This document shows positions 62,228 to 64,000 of a stretch of DNA of 64,000 nt, one piece after another. A program made the translations under genes and the position numbers. This stretch comes from an uncultured Rhodospirillales bacterium (lineage in GTDB: Bacteria > Pseudomonadota > Alphaproteobacteria > Acetobacterales > Acetobacteraceae). Numbering within the stretch: the first letter of the stretch is position 1; each line of letters starts with the position of its first letter. The notes under the pieces are model-generated. The model was not told the DNA's origin, searched no databases, and was given only the letters and a program-made list of their open reading frames with translations. The stretch is from contig CAIYSR010000095.1 of NCBI GenBank assembly GCA_903928895.1, positions 1-64,000 on the forward strand, read 5' to 3'.

Positions 62228-64000
62228 TCATGCCGGCAATCCCGCCGCCATCATATGTTCCGTTATCCGTACATTCATGCCCTGGTCCCGAAACGGCATC
62301 CGCCTCCCCAGCGCCACCGCCCCGAACCGCGGCCGCGCCGCCGCGATCGCCGCCACGAGCGGCCGCGCCTGCGCCGCATCACCCAGCGCCCCCAACGCGG
62401 CCAGCAGGAACGGCCGATACGTCGGCGACGGCGTGCTCAATGCCATCGATCGCACCCCCCAGAACCGTGCCCCCTCGTAGTCCCCGAGCACGTAATGCCC
62501 GAGGCAAAGCGCCCCGAGGAAAAAATGTGCCTCCGCATCCTGCGGCGACAACGCCAGCGCCATCTCCGCCCGTCGCACCGCCTCCTCAGCCTCCCCCATG
62601 TAGGAATACGTATGGCTGCTCCAGAGCCATGCCTGCGCCGAATGCGGCGCCGCCGTCAGCGCCCGCCCGAACAGCCCCAGCGCCCCCTCATAGTCCCTAT
62701 GGTGCAACATCCGCCGATGCCCCAGCCGCACCAGCGCTCGTAGATTGTCGGGATCACGCGCCAGCGCCGCCCGCCCCAGCCGCTCCGCCTCCGCCAGCGC
62801 CACCACACGGTCCCCGGCGAGGCTCTGCGCCAGCCGCAACCCATGCCAATCCGCCGCCAGCGCATAGGCCTCCCCATAATCGGGGTCCTCCGCCAGCGCC
62901 GCATCCAGCAGCCCCCGCGCCTGCTCGAACCCACCTTCGTCCTGCGCCTGTAACAACTGCCGCACCAGCAGTGTCTTCTCGTAGGCATCGAGGCTCTCCG
63001 GCCGTCGCCCCCGGATCCGCCGCAACTCCGCTCCTTGCACATGCGGAGCCAACGCATTGACGATCTGCGCCACGATCCGATCCTGCTCGACAAATGACGG
63101 CGTCGCCGGCCCGTCCTGCGCGCGCGCATTCACCACGATCCCGCTCTCAGCGTCCGCAAGTTCCGTCGTCAGGCGGAGCCCTTCGCTCGATGCCCGCACC
63201 ATCCCCCGCACCACATACCGCGCACCCAACGCCCGCCCGATCCCGCGAGGATCATCGCCGGCTTCCCGCAGCCCCGCCGTCGAGCCATGCGAAATCACCC
63301 GCAGCTCCCGCAAGCCAGACAATTGGCAAACGATATCGGCCACCAACCCATCACCCAGATGACTCGCCAACGCCGTCCCGCCGAGCAGCCGAAACGGCAA
63401 CACCGCTATCGTCGGCCGTCCCCCCGCCGCACTTGGCGCAGCGGCCACAGTTGACGGAGCTGCCGCCACCCCCCGCAAGGACACCGCCTCCACCTGTCCC
63501 TGCTTGATCCGCGCCACCAGCGCCTGCGTCGCCTCCGACGGCTCCATGTCGAGGTCGACCCCCATCGCCTCATATAACGCCTCATACGCCTTCAGCGCCG
63601 GCCCATACTCCCCCGCCTCGGCCGCCAGCCGCATCACCGTCCGGCACGCCGCCTCATGCAGCGGGTCCATCCGCAGCGCCGCCTCTGCCAGTCGCCGCCG
63701 CGCCGCCGTCGGCAGGCCCTCTCCCTCATACCCCACCTCCAGCGCCCGCAGCAGCCGCTCATGCGTCACCCGCCGCTGTCCCTCCATCCACTCCTGGAAA
63801 TCCGCCGGCATCGTCTCATAGCCATCGAGCAGCCGCTCCGCGCAGGACCCAGCCTTCTCCAGCTGCGCCGGTACCGCCCCCCGGCCAATCGCCGCCAGCA
63901 TCGCATCAAGATCGAGATCGATCATTCCGCAATCCAACTGGATCGCACCGGGCAGCCGCTCCAGCGCCGCACACCCGCACGCCGCCAACGCCCGATCAAT
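62228..64000 (-). CDS. BTAD/TolB-like/TPR regulatory protein, N-terminus beyond the window
   Basis: The frame remains open through base 64000, so the start and the expected N-terminal winged-helix domain are missing; 590 residues are visible. A bacterial transcriptional activation domain (about visible residues 30-175: LEVGYEGEGLPTAARRRLAE, ACRTVMRLAAEAGEYGPALK) is followed by a TolB-like segment (RPTIAVLPFRLLGG near 205, LGDGLVADIVCQL) and then TPR helices to the end (QARGLLDAALAEDPDYGEAY, AVRRAEMALALSPQDAEAHF). This order is typical of SARP/CadC-type regulators seen in alphaproteobacteria. The regulated genes are unknown. Confidence 0.88.
   Translation of the reverse strand: MDRALAACGCAALERLPGAIQLDCGMIDLDLDAMLAAIGRGAVPAQLEKAGSCAERLLDGYETMPADFQEWMEGQRRVTHERLLRALEVGYEGEGLPTAARRRLAEAALRMDPLHEAACRTVMRLAAEAGEYGPALKAYEALYEAMGVDLDMEPSEATQALVARIKQGQVEAVSLRGVAAAPSTVAAAPSAAGGRPTIAVLPFRLLGGTALASHLGDGLVADIVCQLSGLRELRVISHGSTAGLREAGDDPRGIGRALGARYVVRGMVRASSEGLRLTTELADAESGIVVNARAQDGPATPSFVEQDRIVAQIVNALAPHVQGAELRRIRGRRPESLDAYEKTLLVRQLLQAQDEGGFEQARGLLDAALAEDPDYGEAYALAADWHGLRLAQSLAGDRVVALAEAERLGRAALARDPDNLRALVRLGHRRMLHHRDYEGALGLFGRALTAAPHSAQAWLWSSHTYSYMGEAEEAVRRAEMALALSPQDAEAHFFLGALCLGHYVLGDYEGARFWGVRSMALSTPSPTYRPFLLAALGALGDAAQARPLVAAIAAARPRFGAVALGRRMPFRDQGMNVRITEHMMAAGLPA

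Overview
The window is about 64 kb of high-GC bacterial chromosome with dense, mostly co-oriented genes, frequent 4-base ATGA/GTGA overlaps and Shine-Dalgarno-led ATG/GTG starts. It opens with the 3' end of a 5S rRNA followed closely by the initiator tRNA-Met, the usual end of an alphaproteobacterial rRNA operon. The protein content (many family-5 solute-binding proteins, Tat-type signal peptides, CoA-transferases, hydantoinase/5-oxoprolinase genes) and an A/T-rich inverted repeat fit a Rhodospirillales or Acetobacteraceae-like heterotroph. This placement is inference; no 16S sequence is present.

Layout. 1-170: 5S end and tRNA-fMet. 340-3130 (minus): a TPM-TPM-LemA set, a relic of a P-type ATPase tail and a Spy/LTXXQ periplasmic protein. 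3.5-9.2 kb (minus): a complete dipeptide/oligopeptide ABC operon. 9.7-13.1 kb: a small membrane protein, an SDR with Phe in place of the catalytic Tyr, a VOC protein and an NDP-forming acyl-CoA synthetase. 13.2-15.7 kb (plus): paaG-paaI-paaK of phenylacetate catabolism. 16.1-18.1 kb: a modular low-complexity protein with three exact-length 126-bp repeats. 18.2-30.0 kb (minus): M81 peptidase, solute-binding protein, SDR, a second full peptide-type ABC transporter and a dimethylformamidase large-subunit-like enzyme, reading as one long unit. 30.1-35.6 kb: a Gfo/Idh/MocA pair and a third peptide-type transporter without ATPases. 35.6-45.4 kb: M28 peptidase, DUF1847 protein, two family III CoA-transferases, alpha/beta hydrolase, enoyl-CoA hydratase, LLM oxidoreductase, glycosyltransferase, tRNA-Met and HAD hydrolase. 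45.4-52.8 kb: chemotaxis receptor, hyuA-hyuB, and three tandem Cys-cluster paralogues diverging from them. 52.8-53.0 kb: an A/T-rich inverted-repeat element. 53.0-57.8 kb (minus): an ICL/PEP-mutase family protein with an Fbp-type ABC transporter. 57.9-64 kb (minus): a TadG-like pilus/surface protein, a small protein, gamma-glutamyltransferase, a PAP2/haloperoxidase-fold protein and a BTAD/TolB-like/TPR regulator cut by the window end.

Together the genes suggest a scavenger of amide- and peptide-linked compounds and of aromatic or branched acyl-CoAs. There are four family-5 binding proteins with three permease sets, five kinds of amide/peptide-bond hydrolase (M81, M28, DMFase-like, HyuAB, GGT), and CoA ligase, transferase and hydratase genes for the resulting acids. 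The least explained items are the modular repeat protein at 16.1 kb, the DMFase/M81 transporter unit, the triplicated Cys-cluster genes and the inverted-repeat element at 52.9 kb.
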